From Rhipidocladum racemiflorum (taxonomy: Eukaryota; Streptophyta; Magnoliopsida; Poales; Poaceae), in NCBI GenBank assembly GCA_036346355.1, contig CM070573.1, positions 20,506,001 to 20,570,000 on the forward strand: 64,000 nucleotides of DNA. Direction: 5' to 3'. The first letter of the stretch is position 1. Each line of letters begins with the position of its first letter. A program made the translations under genes and the position numbers. The notes under the pieces are model-generated. The model had not been told where the DNA came from. It made no database searches and was given only the letters and a program-made list of their open reading frames with translations. Below are positions 23,033 to 35,000 of this stretch, one piece after another.

Positions 23033-23077
23033 TGATTCAATAATGAAATCATGTTTCTTAATTTTCTTATCACGTTG

Positions 23078-23503
23078 TCAAGCAATTTTCCAAGACGAGC
23101 AACAAAGAATAGCTAATTCATCATAAGAGGGATCTACCTCATTGAAGTTCTTTGTCGTGGTCGCCCCTGTGAAGCTATCCTTGATGCTTGCCATGAGACA
23201 TAATCCTATCAAATCATGCTTGCTTGGAGTTGCATCATCTTCGCTGCTCTCCGAGTCCACATCGCTCAAATTGACTTGTTCAAGAGCGGAAAGAACTCGG
23301 TGAACCACCTTGCGGTTGATGAAGCTCTTCTTCTTCCTATCATTTGACGAGAACCTTTTCTTCTCATTCCTTCTGTCGTTGTCCTTCTCCTCCTTTGATG
23401 TTTTTCCTGCAAGCTTAGGACAATTTGTGCGAATATGGTTGAGGTCACCACACTCATAGCATCTTGGAGGACCACCTCTCTTTCTCATTCTCACATTCTG
23501 CAA
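23078..23503 (-). pseudogene. Copia F gag C-terminus with CCHC zinc knuckle
   Basis: The frame reads CYECGDLNHIRTNC, a CX2CX4HX4C zinc knuckle that binds RNA in the capsid, followed by a Lys/Arg-rich stretch and SDVDSESSEDDATPSKHDLI. It overlaps the upstream gag frame by 13 bp in another frame, so a small indel separates them. Confidence 0.9.
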
Positions 23504-24279
23504 AGCTTTGTTAAAGCGAGAAGAGAGTAGTGCGAGATCTTCTTCAGAAACTCTTCAAGTTGCTCATCCGTTAAAGAAGACATGGAAGACAAGGCAAAGC
23601 TAGAAGAAGAATTTGCATTTGACATGTTAGGGTTAGAGATCAAAGCAATTGATTTAATGTTACCCTTCCTGGCAAGAACATCCAACTCATGAGTTTTCAA
23701 CTTAGAGTAAAGAACATCTAATGTGAGTGTGCTCATGGTAGTAGATTCTTGTATAGATGTTACTTTCATCTCCCACACCGACATGTCCAAAGCACTAAGC
23801 AATTGTCGAGCATTTTCAGCATCAGTGTAGCTAACTCCAACAGCACGTAGATTGCTAAGAATTTTATTGAAACGTGCAAAGAAGTCATCTACAGATTCAC
23901 TAGGTTTCATCTCAAAACGCATGTATTCTTTTTTGTAAATATCTTGGCGAACCTCTTTGACAGTGTTAGAACCCTCATGGTAATCACAAAGAGATTTCCA
24001 TACCTCATATGCGGATCGAAGATGAACCACACGATCAAAGTCGCTGCGTCCCAAGCCTTGGATGATCAAGTTGCGCGCCTTGCTATTTGCTTCAACATGT
24101 GTGCGATTGGTGTCGTTGACGTTGTCGTTTGCAGGGACTTCATATGGCTTGTAGACCTTCTCCCAAATTGTAAAGCCCTGTGCTTGGATGAACGCCTCCA
24201 TCTTGGCCATCCAAAACTGAAAATCAACACCATCGAACACACATGGTTTTGTCGAATAACGATCCATTGATCTAATCAC
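23491..24279 (-). CDS. Copia F gag, capsid part
   Basis: The 262-residue open frame begins MIRSMDRYSTKPCVFDGVDF (the second Met, near 24267, is the likely start). It contains FWMAKMEAFIQAQGFTIWEK, EVWKSLCDYHEGSN, MKPSESVDDFFARFNKILSN and TTMSTLTLDVLYSKLKTHE, the UBN2/copia gag domain. It lies just inside the 5' LTR and PBS. The frame is intact to 23491, where it ends early next to the zinc-knuckle frame. Confidence 0.92.
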   Translation of the reverse strand: MIRSMDRYSTKPCVFDGVDFQFWMAKMEAFIQAQGFTIWEKVYKPYEVPANDNVNDTNRTHVEANSKARNLIIQGLGRSDFDRVVHLRSAYEVWKSLCDYHEGSNTVKEVRQDIYKKEYMRFEMKPSESVDDFFARFNKILSNLRAVGVSYTDAENARQLLSALDMSVWEMKVTSIQESTTMSTLTLDVLYSKLKTHELDVLARKGNIKSIALISNPNMSNANSSSSFALSSMSSLTDEQLEEFLKKISHYSLLALTKLCRM

Positions 24280-24300
24280 CGGTTAAGATAGATTAGAGAA

Positions 24301-24317
24301 ACCTTGCTCTGATACCA
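24301..24317 (-). other. Primer-binding site of copia F (initiator Met tRNA)
   Basis: On the minus strand TGGTATCAGAGCAAGGT starts two bases after the 5' LTR end (CCTACA). It is complementary to the 3' end of plant initiator methionine tRNA, the usual primer of copia elements. Confidence 0.95.
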
Positions 24318-24319
24318 CT

Positions 24320-26095
24320 TGTAGGATCGAAGTATACGATTATAGCAATCAGAGGGGGGGTGAATGATTGTGCGGAAGCTAAAACCAAATTCTTGATCTA
24401 CAAAAAGTTCACCCCAAAATAGAACCAAACAATTGCCACGTATTCGACAAAAACAGAATGACAGAGGTTCAGTAAAACGAGAATTCCTGGAGATCCAACC
24501 GTTAGATTGATCTGAAATTTGGACACGAGAAACTAGATTCCAATACGAATCGAACCCAAAAAGAATCAGCTCGATCGGACTTACAGATCAAAAGTTATGA
24601 GCTTCGCAAGCTTGCTGATCCAGAACTTGACGAGAATCAATCTAATCAAAACTTCAAGATTAAACAAGATCTTCAAAAGATTAATCAACTAGACTTTGAG
24701 AAACTCTAAATCAATACCCTAGAACGGTTTTTGATGGATCAAATCAAGATGAAACTCAACGATCAAAAACCAATCTAGAATTAGAACAAGCATGCAAACA
24801 AGAACCAAAACAGAAAATACCAGAGCGGCGTGGTTCTCAGAGCACGCAAAAATCTTGGAAGAATTGATCTTTATTTCTTGTCTAAAATACTCTCATCAAA
24901 AGAGTACAAACTCCTAAAACCAAGCTCAAAGCTTGATGCGCTCAGCTCTACTTGGTGCCTTTCAACAGAGACCCCACCTATTTAAAGCACCAACCCACAA
25001 GGAGTTCGAATACAATTCCTATTCCCTAGAAGGAATCAGATTCAACACAACTCTACTTGGCCCAACCTGGCCGAGTACAACTCTTGCACGCCGTATGGCA
25101 ACCCTACCATACTCACGTGACTAACACTTTGCACGCGTATGGCCACCGCCATACTCACGTGACTAACACTTTGCACCACGAATGACCTCCCTGCCATTCT
25201 CACGTGACTAACCATTCTTCATGTGCACCATTCTCTTAGCCCGAACGTCCCGCATGACATCCTTGACCACCAAGACCTCGCCTCCTCCTGAACCTAGTCC
25301 CGAACCTCGGTTCCTCCATGAACCTAGTTCCGGTCCCGTCATCGACCACATTCGTCTTCGAGCAATACCTGCACATGAACAAACCACAAAACAAATCCGA
25401 GCACAAGTCCACGACTTGACTCAATGTCAATCCATGCAACTACTCACATGAGCATTGCATAAAGTCCACTTCAAAAGAAGCATCATGAAATCATCACAAA
25501 TTTCATAATCTCAAGGTCAAACCAAAAACTCAATTCAATTCTTGCAAAAACCTTCAAACCGAGCAAAACATGTTCACAACGGACCAAAAATAAAAACCCT
25601 AGAAAAAGTCCATTCACGACGGACAAGAAATCTCTGTCCGGCGTACATGTGAAACTCTCAGTTCCAAGAAGAAAACATTCCGGTGAAAACACGTTCACAA
25701 CGGACCCAAAAACTTTGTCCGTTGTACATGCGAAAACAATCCTCAAAAAGCCATTCACGATGCACTCCAAAACTTTGTCCGTTGTACATGTGAAACTTAC
25801 CGGTTTCTTGGAAAATTGAGTTTGGCTCGAGAATCTCAAAAGCATGTCCACGATGCACTCCAAAACTTGGTCCGTCGTACATGGGAAAGTGCCAAAACAT
25901 GTTTACAACAGACCAACAAAGTTTGTCCGTCGTAGATGAGAAACTTACTGTTTTCTTTAAGTTTGGTCCGGCGCCAAAGTGAAACTTACTGTTTCTTGTC
26001 AGATTGTCAAAACACATGAACAAACACATTTTTGCAAATTCAATTCTAAGTTAATTTTTCAGTTCAAAGCCAATTTTTCAACACATGATTTCACA
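24320..26095 (-). repeat. 5' LTR of copia element F
   Basis: The 1,776-bp LTR is nearly identical to 8935-10704. It is bounded by TG/CA ends, the PBS on the internal side and the CAGTG duplication outside (26096-26100). Differences from its partner include substituted hairpin units near 25760 and 25850, where the partner's CAGACC reads TGCACT. Confidence 0.95.
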
Positions 26096-26100
26096 CAGTG

Positions 26101-26761
26101 CTTTGAAGAAAGGTAGACTCTGCTCCGCGGACTTGGGAAGGAAGTGGTTGAGGGCGGCAAGCCTCCCTGCTAAACGTTGCACCTCTTTCACATTCTTGGG
26201 CAGGGCCATATCTTGGATGGCCCTTATCTTCTTGGGGTTCGCTTCTATGCCCCGATGTGACACCAGGAATCCCAGTAATTTTCCCGCATCTACGCCGAAG
26301 ATGCATTTGTTCGGGTTGAGCTTCATCCTCTCAGCTTTCAGGCTGTTGAAAGTCTCCCTGAGGTCGGTTAAGTGGTCTTCCTTCTTCTCACTTTTAACGA
26401 TGATGTCATCGACGTATGCTTCCACGTTCTTTCCTAATTGGTTCGCGAAGACCTTGGCGATAAGACGTGCAAAGGTAGCACCTGCATTTTTGAGACCGAA
26501 TGGCATCCGAATAAAACAGTATGTGCCGAAGGGGGTGATGAACGCCGTCTTGTCCTCATCTTCCCTCCGCATATAGATTTGGTGATACCCGGAATAAGCA
26601 TCAAGGAAACTCATCCTTTCTGACCCGGAGGTTGAGTCAACGAGTTGATCGATGCGGGGGAGGGGGAAGTCATCTTTAGGGCACGCCTTGTTGAGGTCGG
26701 TGAAGTCGATACACATCCTCCAAGCCCCGCTAGCTTTTTTGACCAGGACCACGTTGGCCAA
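26101..26761 (-). pseudogene. Tat element B reverse transcriptase, split by copia F
   Basis: The minus-strand frame reads NVVLVKKASGAWRMCIDFTD, LNKACPKDDFPLPRIDQLVD, FLDAYSGYHQIYMRREDEDK, TAFITPFGTYCFIRMPFGLK and the catalytic VEAYVDDIIVKS. It ends ...RLAGRLAALNHFLPKSAEQS. The copia element interrupts it at 26096-26100 just before RNase H, which resumes at 8934. Upstream, 26784-26984 gives the N-terminal RT linker (FAWGPEDLPGVKRE). Confidence 0.93.
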
Positions 26762-26783
26762 CCACTCCGTATGGACCGCCTCG

Positions 26784-27741
26784 TCACGATTCTCGCTGGA
26801 GGAGCTTCACCACCTCCGTCTTGGCTGCAGCCTGCCTCTCAATGGAAAGCTTCCGGAGTTTCTGCTTCTTCGGTTTGGCATTTGTGCTGATTGCCAAGGC
26901 GTGCTCGACTGTTTCCCTTTTGACCCCCGGGAGGTCTTCTGGTCCCCACGCGAATACTGTCTCGTATTCCTGGAGAAGCTGCATTAAGTATTTTTCTTCG
27001 TTGGGGGTTAGGGTGGCGCTGAGTTATAACCCTCTCTCCTCCTGGATGAAGAGGCACCCGCCTTGTTTCACCTTGGGTTTGCGGTTTGGGGAGCCATTTA
27101 CCACGAGGCATTGTTGTCAGGTCCTGCTCGGTGGTACAAACATACTTAACTTGAGAGGGATTCTCCATGTCTATTTTCCTGGCGAGGGCCTGGTCTCCTT
27201 TGACCGTGATGGCGCCATTTCCTGAGGGGATCTTCATGCACAGGAATCCGTGGTGGATAACTGCTGCCATGGCCGTCAGCGATCCCCGACCGAGGATGGC
27301 GTTATACTGGAAAGGTATATCCACTACATCGAATGTGACTCGATTGGATACTTGACCCTGTGATGTTGCAAAGGCGACTTCTAGCTCCACTTGTCCGAGG
27401 GTGTTAACTGTGTGGCCCCCAAAGCCCACCAATGGTACCTCCGACTTCTTCAGTCGATCGCGGGGTATCATCATTTGTCGAAAAGCCTCCGCCGACAAAA
27501 TGTCCGCAGCACTTCCCCCATCAATCAACACTCGACGAACTTCGCACTCGGCGATAATCGCCGTCACGACCAGAGTCTTGATGTGGGAAATGCACCCCCG
27601 CTGCGTCCTCCTGGGTAAAAGTGATCGGTTCAAATTCCTTCGGGGCGGAGCTGACTGGGCTAACTCCCACGTGGTTAATTTGCCTCGTGTAAGCTTTCCT
27701 TTGCCTTTTCGACGAAAAGTGTGAGGAGGAGCCCCCGGCAA
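26784..27741 (-). pseudogene. Tat element B protease and RT linker
   Basis: The minus-strand frame contains the aspartic protease active-site motif VLIDGGSAADILSAEAFRQM and the downstream FDVVDIPFQYNAILGRGSL, matching retropepsins of Tat elements. It cleaves Gag-Pol. The frame breaks before RT: the linker with FAWGPEDLPGVKRE and HALAISTNAKPKKQKLRKL lies in a separate frame at 26784-26984. Confidence 0.88.
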
Positions 27742-29282
27742 TAACGTTGATTACACGACGGAGTTGATTTACTCCTCCGGGAGGCGGAGGAGGCCGGTGC
27801 TCGACAGGGGGTGGCGCCGGCAATGGGGGGTAAACCCCCGCGTCCCTTCGCTTCCTTTCAAAGCGACGATAGCCTTCAATTACCTTGCAATGTGCAGTGT
27901 CGTGCGTATTGTTGTCACCATGATATTCACAGATATACCACTTTCGGCTTTGCTCCTCCTTACTATCCAAATGGATTCCTCCCTTTGGCCTCCCCTGCTC
28001 CGTTGGTGAACTTCGTTTTCGCTGTCCTCCAAACCCTCCCCGATTTGCCTGATTTTCCACATAGTGGATCCTCCTTCCCTTGTCTCTTCTGGCTGGTTCT
28101 GTTCGCCGTTCCTTCGCTGCGGCCCCCGAAGGAGGATCTCTCCTCCGGTCCCTTTTGTGTGGGCTCATCTCTTCTGCTTCTCGCCGTGGCCCATTCTCTC
28201 TCCGGAGGTGATCTTCCTCCGCCCTGGCGTATTCCCTCATCTTTGCAAATAGCTCTTCCACGGAGTGCACTTCCTTGCGTGCGAGTCTCTCCGCCAATGG
28301 CCCCCTTCGCAACCCAAAACGCGCGGCGTTGATTATGGTTGTGTCGCTAACCCCTCGAACTTGGCACTTGATTCGAGAAAATCGCTGGAAATAGCTTTTT
28401 AGGGTTTCGCCTTCGCGCTGTTTAATTGCAAACAGGTCGCTTTCCTCTTTAACACCGTTAACGTTGCCTTGAAAATTGCCTTCGAGTTTCGCCCGGAGTT
28501 GCGGCCAACTGGTAATAGAATTTGGCTCCAAGGAGGAATACCAGGACAAAGCTATCCCCTCCAACGCCAGTAGTAATCCTTTGGCTTTAATATCGTCGTC
28601 GCCTCCAGCAGCTTCCATGGCGGTGTCATAGACACGAAGAAACTCCCTTGGATTGGTTTTGCCATCATAGGGTTTTACTGCGGGGAGTTTGAAGCTTCCT
28701 GGGGAGGGCCACCTTTTTGTTCGAAGCCTGACGCCGAGAGGGTTCGAGTCGCTTTCCTCCCTTTCCGCTCTCATGCACGCTCGAGAAGATACCCCCCCGG
28801 ATCGGGCTGTAATCTTGAGATTCATCACACCTCCATTCTTGTTGTTCCTGCAAACGTTTCACTTCGGCCATAAGTCTTTCGTTGGCCTCCATCAGCGCTT
28901 GTATGTTGGGGTCAATCACCTCCTGACTCCCGGTTCCCCCTTCGATGCCCTCCTTGCGCCCTTTGCCGACTTGGCGACGAGCTGGGGGGGTTGAGGCTTC
29001 TGCTATGTCTCCTCCCATCGTCGAAGCCTGTATACCTGCGGTTGGAGGACGCCATTTGGGGGCACGCTTGCGCGCCGTCGCCGGAGTTTGTGGAGGTGGC
29101 GCCCCTAGAACTTCCCTTGTTTCTGCTGGAGCCAAAACGCGATCCTCCTCGTTCAGGAGCTGAGGTTGTCCGCGCGATCGACTCCTGGTGGATCGTCTGG
29201 ATCCGCTCGCTCCAGCCGTCGCCGTTGCTCCCGTCGGCGGCGTCTCCTTAGACGCTGCCCCTGATCCCTTCTTTGATGGCAT
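27521..29282 (-). pseudogene. Tat element B gag, frameshifted
   Basis: The ATG at 29282 (MPSKKGSGAASKE) lies about 54 bp inside the PBS. The N-terminal basic, low-complexity part ends with a coiled segment (LMEANERLMAEVKRLQEQQE). After a frame change at about 28665-28828 the gag domain follows: FKLPAVKPYDGKTNPREFLR, LALEGIALSWYSSL, LFAIKQREGETLKSYFQRF and FAKMREYARAEEDHLR. A zinc-finger-like CEYHGDNNTHDTAHC is near 27900. The frame then reads on to 27521 and overlaps the protease frame. Confidence 0.88.
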
Positions 29283-29336
29283 GGTTTGTGGAAGACGTGC
29301 TCGTCGTCTAGATTGGTGAGCTTCACCTTTTTCCGC

Positions 29337-29354
29337 TCCCCACGGACGGCGCCA
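29337..29354 (-). other. Primer-binding site of element B (Asp tRNA-like)
   Basis: On the minus strand TGGCGCCGTCCGTGGGGA follows the 5' LTR end by one base. Its first ten bases match the complement of a tRNA-Asp 3' end (ending ACGGCGCCA). The match beyond that is partial. Confidence 0.75.
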
Positions 29355-29355
29355 A

Positions 29356-29743
29356 TGTGGTGGATGTAACCACCGGGTGTCCCCTTTTCCTGTGGGCTCT
29401 TTCTTTCCTTTTTATAGGAGGGGAACATGGAGAAACTGTCCCTGAGTGCGTGTCCCCCTTGGCCCTTCCCGACCGGTCCTGACAGAGTCCTGTCATTTTT
29501 TGTAGGGTGTCAGATTTATTTGATCGTGTTGTCGGGTATATTTACGTGGACTGCGAGGGTGCTTTCCTTCGCGGCCTTTCCCGCCTTTCTGCTTCGCTCC
29601 GCACACTTTCTGCTCCGCTTCGTACGATCGGGCGAAGCAGTGCTTTGTTTTTACCGCTTTGCTTCGGACGAAACATGGGCCGTGCTTCATCCACCCGATG
29701 ACCCGGGATATAATGGGCTGGATTCTGTACTTGAGCCACTACA
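29356..29743 (-). repeat. 5' LTR of element B
   Basis: The 388-bp partner of 1267-1650, followed outward by the target duplication CTTTC (29744-29748) and then by the resumed LTR of element A. Most differences from the other LTR are transitions, plus a short complex change around 29620-29640. Confidence 0.92.
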
Positions 29744-30647
29744 CTTTCCTCAGATCTATTTCCAACCGTTGGATCTAGATCCAACGGTTTAGATCGTGCC
29801 ACGTAGCCCAAACTGCACCAAGCTAGAATAGATCTCAGCTGTTAGATCTAGATCGAACTGTAACATCCCAAAATTTGGGTTTTCAAAAATTTTGGTTTGG
29901 TTTAGCTTCCCAAAAATTTTCGTTGATTTTCTCGCGTTTATAAAACTTGATTTGAATTTTTCTAAAAGCTAAAACAATTTAATTTAATTATTCTAAACCT
30001 CAAATAAAATTTATTTTATTTTATTTGGATTCCTTGTGCTTCAAGAAGTTTTCCTGTGAATTTTGAGATTTTTCGGAGCTCGTTTGCTATTTATTGGATT
30101 TAATTGAATTTGATTTGTATAAAGCCCTTTTATGGAAATTAATTATTTATTTGGAAAAGTTTATATAAAATTTTGTTGCAAATATTTTATTTGAGTTGGA
30201 AATGTCTCAAAATATTTTCTGGAATTTTTCTAGAATTTTTCTGGTATTTTTATTGCCTCAAATGATTTAATTGGAAATTGGGGAATTGTTTTTATTGGAA
30301 ATTGCTGGGAAATTCCGGAAATGGCATTGGGCCTAAACTTCTCCTCTCTCTCCGCCAGTGGCCGCCCACTCGGCCGATCGCGCCGCGCCGCTGAGCCCAC
30401 GCACTTCACCAGCCGCCACCGCACTTCTCAGCCTTGCCTGCCCACGCGGCTCGCCCGCCGAACGCCAGTCGCCGGCCCAGCCGCGCCAGCCCAGCAGCTC
30501 CCCACGGCCACGTGTCGCCTCGGCGAGGCCACATCGCCGGATCCGATTCCAAAGACGGAGAGTGCTCGATAAAATGCCCAAACCGACCCAAACACCTCCA
30601 AACGCGTCCAAACTTGATTTTTCTTGATCTAGCCTCTTCCCCAAACC

Positions 30648-30654
30648 TATATAA
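30648..30654 (+). promoter_or_regulatory. TATA box candidate in LTR C
   Basis: TATATAA within CCAAACCTATATAAGTGCCC, about 790 bp into the LTR and just downstream of a GC-rich block. It occupies the position of the TATTTAA motif of LTRs A and E. Function is inferred. Confidence 0.5.
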
Positions 30655-31656
30655 GTGCCCCTAGACCTCTCCCACGGATATACAACCTCCGGATCATCTC
30701 CAAAACTCCGAGATCCATCCAATGTCGCCCGAACGTCGCCCAACGCGTCGGCCGAACTTTGGAGCCGTGTCCCGGGCAACTCGTCGACTCTTTTCGAGAT
30801 CCGTCTTCTCCGTGGTGTGCCACAAGGTACCATCTACTTGCTGTCCAAAATTCAGCCAATTTGGTCCACGGGATCAAAAGTTACGGCCGCTTTCAATCTC
30901 GAATCTTGCCGAGGTCATAACTCCTCAATTTTTCGAGTTTGACGGTGAAATTTTTGTGTAGACTCCTGGGGATGTCCTCTACAGGATGCACATCTTGCCC
31001 CAAGGTTTTGCCCTCTGGATTTGGCGCAGCAAATTAATTTCTCCGTTCAGACTGCGTTCCTGCATAGCGGCAAACTTCCTCGCTGCGTTCCCGCTGTTCC
31101 AGAAGGTATTTCTTCGAGCCACCTGCGTCACGGTGTGCCTCTTGGTCCCATCTAGCTCTCGGTCAAATTTCGTTAAGTTCGATCATTATTCTAGAAGTTA
31201 TGGCCGTCCAAAGTTTTGATCCAAACCCGTTAATCGCCAGTTTGTGATTAATCCGAAGGGCGCCGCAAAATCCGCTTATACCGTTGAGATCGTCTCGCCG
31301 CGTTCTCGCAGTAGACATTCTCCCTTTGCCATCCCATCCTCCGAATTTTTTATATATTTAGGCCACCGCTTGTCGCCGCCGCGCCGCTTTTGACGCCCGG
31401 TTATTTTGGTTCGCTCCGGCCGTGGTGTCGCGTCCGGAGGATCATCTTGTACTGTTTTGGTCCATCTTTAGAGTTCTTTTGGTCTCCGTTTGCCGTCGGA
31501 GCCGATTCCGGCCTAAACCCGTCGTCTTTCAACCTAGGCCGTGCCGCCGGTTCGCGCACCGGTTAGCCGTCCTTTGTAGCATTCTACCGCGGCCATGTCG
31601 TTGCACCGACGGTCGCTACTTCGCTTCATGAAGTCTCATATCATTGTTGACCTCCA

Positions 31657-32062
31657 CCGTTAACGCCGTTAACGATCCACCGTGCGTTAACGCCGCGTTA
31701 ACGCTCGCGTTAACGCCGTTAACGCTTCCCGATCGCTTTCCCGTTAACGTTCTTCCGCACGCCTAACGTTCCTCCGCTAACGCTTTTGCCGACAATGTTT
31801 CACCGTTAACACTGCATGCGTTAACGCTCCGCCGATAACGTCTTGCCGTTAACGTTTTGTCGTCGCTCCGTTAATGTTCCTCCATTAACGCTTTCGTTAA
31901 CGCCGCCGCACTCCGTTAATGTTTCCCCGTTAACGCTCCGTCGTTAACGTTTCGTCGTTAACGTTCCTCCGTTAACGTTTTGCCGTTAACGCTCTGTCAT
32001 TAACGTTCCACCGTTAACGTTTCATCGTTAACGTTCCATCGTTAACGTTTCATCGTTAACGA
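31657..32062. repeat. GTTAAC-rich degenerate array in LTR C
   Basis: About 20 exact GTTAAC palindromes plus near-matches (GATAACG, GCTAACG, ATTAACG, GTTAATG) occur in 0.4 kb, usually as CCGTTAACGTT or CGTTAACGCT spaced 8-20 bp. The equivalent parts of LTRs A and E lack the array. It looks like local amplification of a short motif. Confidence 0.9.
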
Positions 32063-35000
32063 TTGGCTCTCTTCGCCTCGTTGTCATCGCATGCGTGTAT
32101 TCTTGCACAAACCCTAGTGCGATGCCTTCACCTGTTCTATCATCGTGACGTGAGCCTAGTCTCATCGTCATATCATCTTCAAGCCGAATCAAAACTCTAA
32201 CCGAAGACCGGTTTGATGAACTAAGTTTATCGTGAGCCGCGTTGTTATCTTTGCAATCTTTCCCGTTGTTTCAACCGTGGTAAGACACTTGTCTTGTCTT
32301 ATCCCTGAAAACCTAATCTGCCATTAATCGAGAATTCCTTCGTGGACTTGGTCGATAGACCATTGGCCATCTGTCATACCCACCTGTGCCCGATCTATCC
32401 GTCTCTCTTTTGTTTGATCGTGTCCGCTCGGTCAACAAAAGTCAACCTCGAGAATCGCTTTAGTTCATTGCGAACTAACATATCCGTATGGACCCGATCT
32501 ATAGATCGAGCCCATATGTCGCTATCTGTCCAATCAAGATAATAACCGGAAGAAATATTCTTGAATATTATTCTTTCTTTCCCGATTATTAATCTTTCCT
32601 TTTAGGTGTTTTGCCGAAGCCCGTTCTCTTTTGTCAACTCTTCGATCTAATCCGTTCGAGTTCCCAAATCTCTCCCAAGCCGTTGTGCCCAATGTCGTTC
32701 GTTCTTAATTTGGAGTTTACTTGATTTGTCTTTTGAATTGGTTTGTATTTGCTTCTTCTTTAATCGTTAGACGTGTCGTCCGAAATCGCTCGAGCAGTGA
32801 GGATCGAAAGTGGAAGTTGAAGGTCGAGGATCAAGGATCAAGGATAAAGGGTAAAAGACAAGAAAGTTTGCAAGGGCCAGGCAAGTTGTGCTTTGACCAT
32901 GTTGATCCTATTTTGAAATCTATTTTGATTTAAACTATTGCATGCTAGTTCAATTAGAAAGATACTTTGTTTAAACACAGGGTTAGATAAACACCAATTT
33001 GATATATGACACCTTGATTACTTAAGTATGTGCCATGACCCTTTGTCACCCTAGTTGTGGTTTACTAGTTGGACATTATTAAATTGCCAACATGGGTTTA
33101 GATCGTTGTAGTATCTTTGCTTAGACACCTTGCTACGTGCTCATGACATGATTTTGGACAATCAAATGATAATATGGACTTAATGATATATTGAACCTGT
33201 TTTGGAAAAGTATCATGTGATGTTGACGGCACGTGGTGCATGGTAATCAACTGGGGTTTGATAAGCGATTTCGGCCAGGGGCATGTGGCAAGAGTAATCA
33301 GGTGGGCGATGTGGCATTGGGAGTGTTGATTTGGTTTTTCGGGTAGTCTTGCCCTGGTCACTCTAAGGACTTAACCTTGCAAGCCTTTGAACTGGTCATA
33401 CTTGCAACCACATGGTCGGAATGGGACGGCCCTAGTTGACTAAGTCGCTAAGGACTCACTTGTGGAGCCTCAGGTGTCGATTACACCGTTTGTGTGATTG
33501 TACGGGGGAGTGTATCGTGGCTGTGGCCAGGTACCCATCTAACGGTGTGTTGGTCCCATACTTCGCCTTGGCTAAGGGAAGGGATGGTGTAGAGCACGTC
33601 TGGAGAGGACCACCTGTGTTGTTTGAGGCTTCCAAGGCTTTGTTATGATCGCTCATTCGCATACTCTTGTATGGCGATTCACTACGGTGACGTGGTGAGT
33701 GGATTGTATCTTGTGGGTAAAGTGCATAACCTCTGCAGAGTGTAGAATCTATTTGAATAGCCGAGTCCACGGTACTGGACAATGCTCGGGAATTACAGTC
33801 AAGGGTTAGATTTTCTCAAAAATAACTTGGATTTGGAAAGTTGGGTTGGTTTAATGGAAATGATGGAAATGTGGTTTAGGATGGGGAAAATGTTTATTAA
33901 ACTTTTTGAAAAGTTATTTATGTTTTACTTGTTTCTACTGCTTTCGAATCTACTTATATTACTTTTCAAAAAGCTGTTTACTGCAAATATACCTTGAGCT
34001 ATTCCTTTGTACCAAGCCATGCATATAGCTATTAGACTTGCATTCTGTGCACGACTTGCTGAGTGCTTTATGTACTCACCCCTTGCAAAACAAACAATCA
34101 CCAGTGAGCAAAAGTCTACATCGTCGAAGAAGAAGAAGTTCCGTGAGAAGGCGATTATCTAGGAGTCGAACCCTGTCAGTTGCCTGTGGCGTATTGATGG
34201 GATTCACCGATGTTCTTCGTTCCGCTGCTGCTTATTTGGAGTTGAAGCCGTCAGGGTTTCACAAATGTAAGGTTGACCTTAAGGTCGCTCAATAGTTTAT
34301 ATTCTATTATTGAGTTATTTTTACTATTCCGCTGTGTATGATTGTGATATTCATCTATGTTGAGACTGTGTGCACTAGCGTGATCCTGGACTAGTGCTGA
34401 ATACACAGAGGGTCCGGATTTGCAAATTCGGGTCCCGACACGAACGGTTAGCGTTAACCCACGTTGTTTTCGTTAGATTGGATCTTGACCGTCCGATCAA
34501 GATCGAACGGTCCAGATCAGCGGAGTAGTTTCTTAACGCGTTAAGCCAGATCCAATCTGGGCCGTTGATTTTCAAATCAACGGCCGAGATCACGCCACGT
34601 GGTCGGGAGGCCGACCATCGCGGTCAGCGCGGTCAGCGCCCGCGCGTGGAGCGTGTCTCTGACACGCGGGGCCCGCGTGTCAGTGGGGCCCAGTATCGGC
34701 CCCGACCAAGCGCACCATGGCGTCACGCGGCGTCACGGTGAACCGGTATCGGCCGTCCTCAGCCGTGCGTGATGACGTCACTGCTGACGTCATCCGAGGG
34801 GCCCACCTGTCAGTGTGACGCGTGAGTCGTGGACCGGGTCCACGGTGGAGCGAGCCGCGCCCGTGCGCCGGGTCCATGGACCCGAGGCGACGTGGCGGCA
34901 CCCGATTGGTCCACATGTCACGCTGACGCAATAAAAGAATTTCCAAAAAAGAAAATGATTTATTAATTCGAATTATTGATTTCAGAATTTGATTCAAACT

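Larger units (their letters stand above)
8935..26095 (-). mobile_element. Ty1/copia retrotransposon (element F), complete, interrupted by PIF/Harbinger
   Basis: The element is flanked by the 5-bp duplication CAGTG (8930-8934 and 26096-26100) and inserted between RT and RNase H of element B. LTRs of about 1.77 kb lie at 8935-10704 and 24320-26095. On the minus strand the order is 5' LTR, initiator-Met PBS, gag, zinc knuckle, a middle region, integrase, RT, RNase H, a non-coding region with PPT-like motifs, PPT and 3' LTR. Integrase before RT defines copia. Without the 7.1 kb Harbinger insertion it is about 10.1 kb. The LTRs are very similar, with a few substitutions and small indels, suggesting a fairly recent insertion. 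Frameshifts in pol make it non-autonomous. Confidence 0.95.
1267..29743 (-). mobile_element. Tat-lineage Ty3/gypsy retrotransposon (element B), complete but interrupted
   Basis: The element is bounded by LTRs at 1267-1650 and 29356-29743 and by the 5-bp duplication CTTTC (1262-1266 and 29744-29748). On the minus strand the order is 5' LTR, PBS, gag, protease, RT, RNase H, a second RNase H, integrase, a tandem repeat array, an antisense ORF and the 3' LTR. Without the nested copia element F it is about 11.3 kb. Dual RNase H and an antisense ORF between pol and the 3' LTR are known hallmarks of Tat-clade elements (RIRE2, Grande and Retand types). The two LTRs differ at roughly a dozen sites plus small indels by eye, so it is not brand new. 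gag, pol and the antisense ORF all contain frameshifts or stops, so it looks non-autonomous. Confidence 0.92.
29859..34440 (+). repeat. Solo LTR C (Del/Tekay-like), 4,582 bp
   Basis: It starts TGTAACATCCCAAAATTTGG and ends GGGTCCCGACA, flanked by CGAAC at 29854-29858 and 34441-34445. No internal region is present, so it arose by LTR-LTR recombination after insertion into the LTR of element A. Its last 1.5 kb (from about 32880) aligns with LTR A from about 35390 and with LTR E. The 5' part differs, is GC-rich around 30350-30540 and carries a GTTAAC array, making it about 1 kb longer than its relatives. Confidence 0.93.

Noticed and set aside
24301..24317. tRNA gene suggested by a Met tRNA-like sequence
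   Set aside because: Only the complement of the tRNA 3' end is present, directly inside an LTR, as a primer-binding site.
31657..32062. CRISPR-like regularly spaced repeats
   Set aside because: Motifs of 6-10 bp with irregular spacing in a plant LTR. CRISPR arrays need longer direct repeats and do not occur in plant nuclear DNA.
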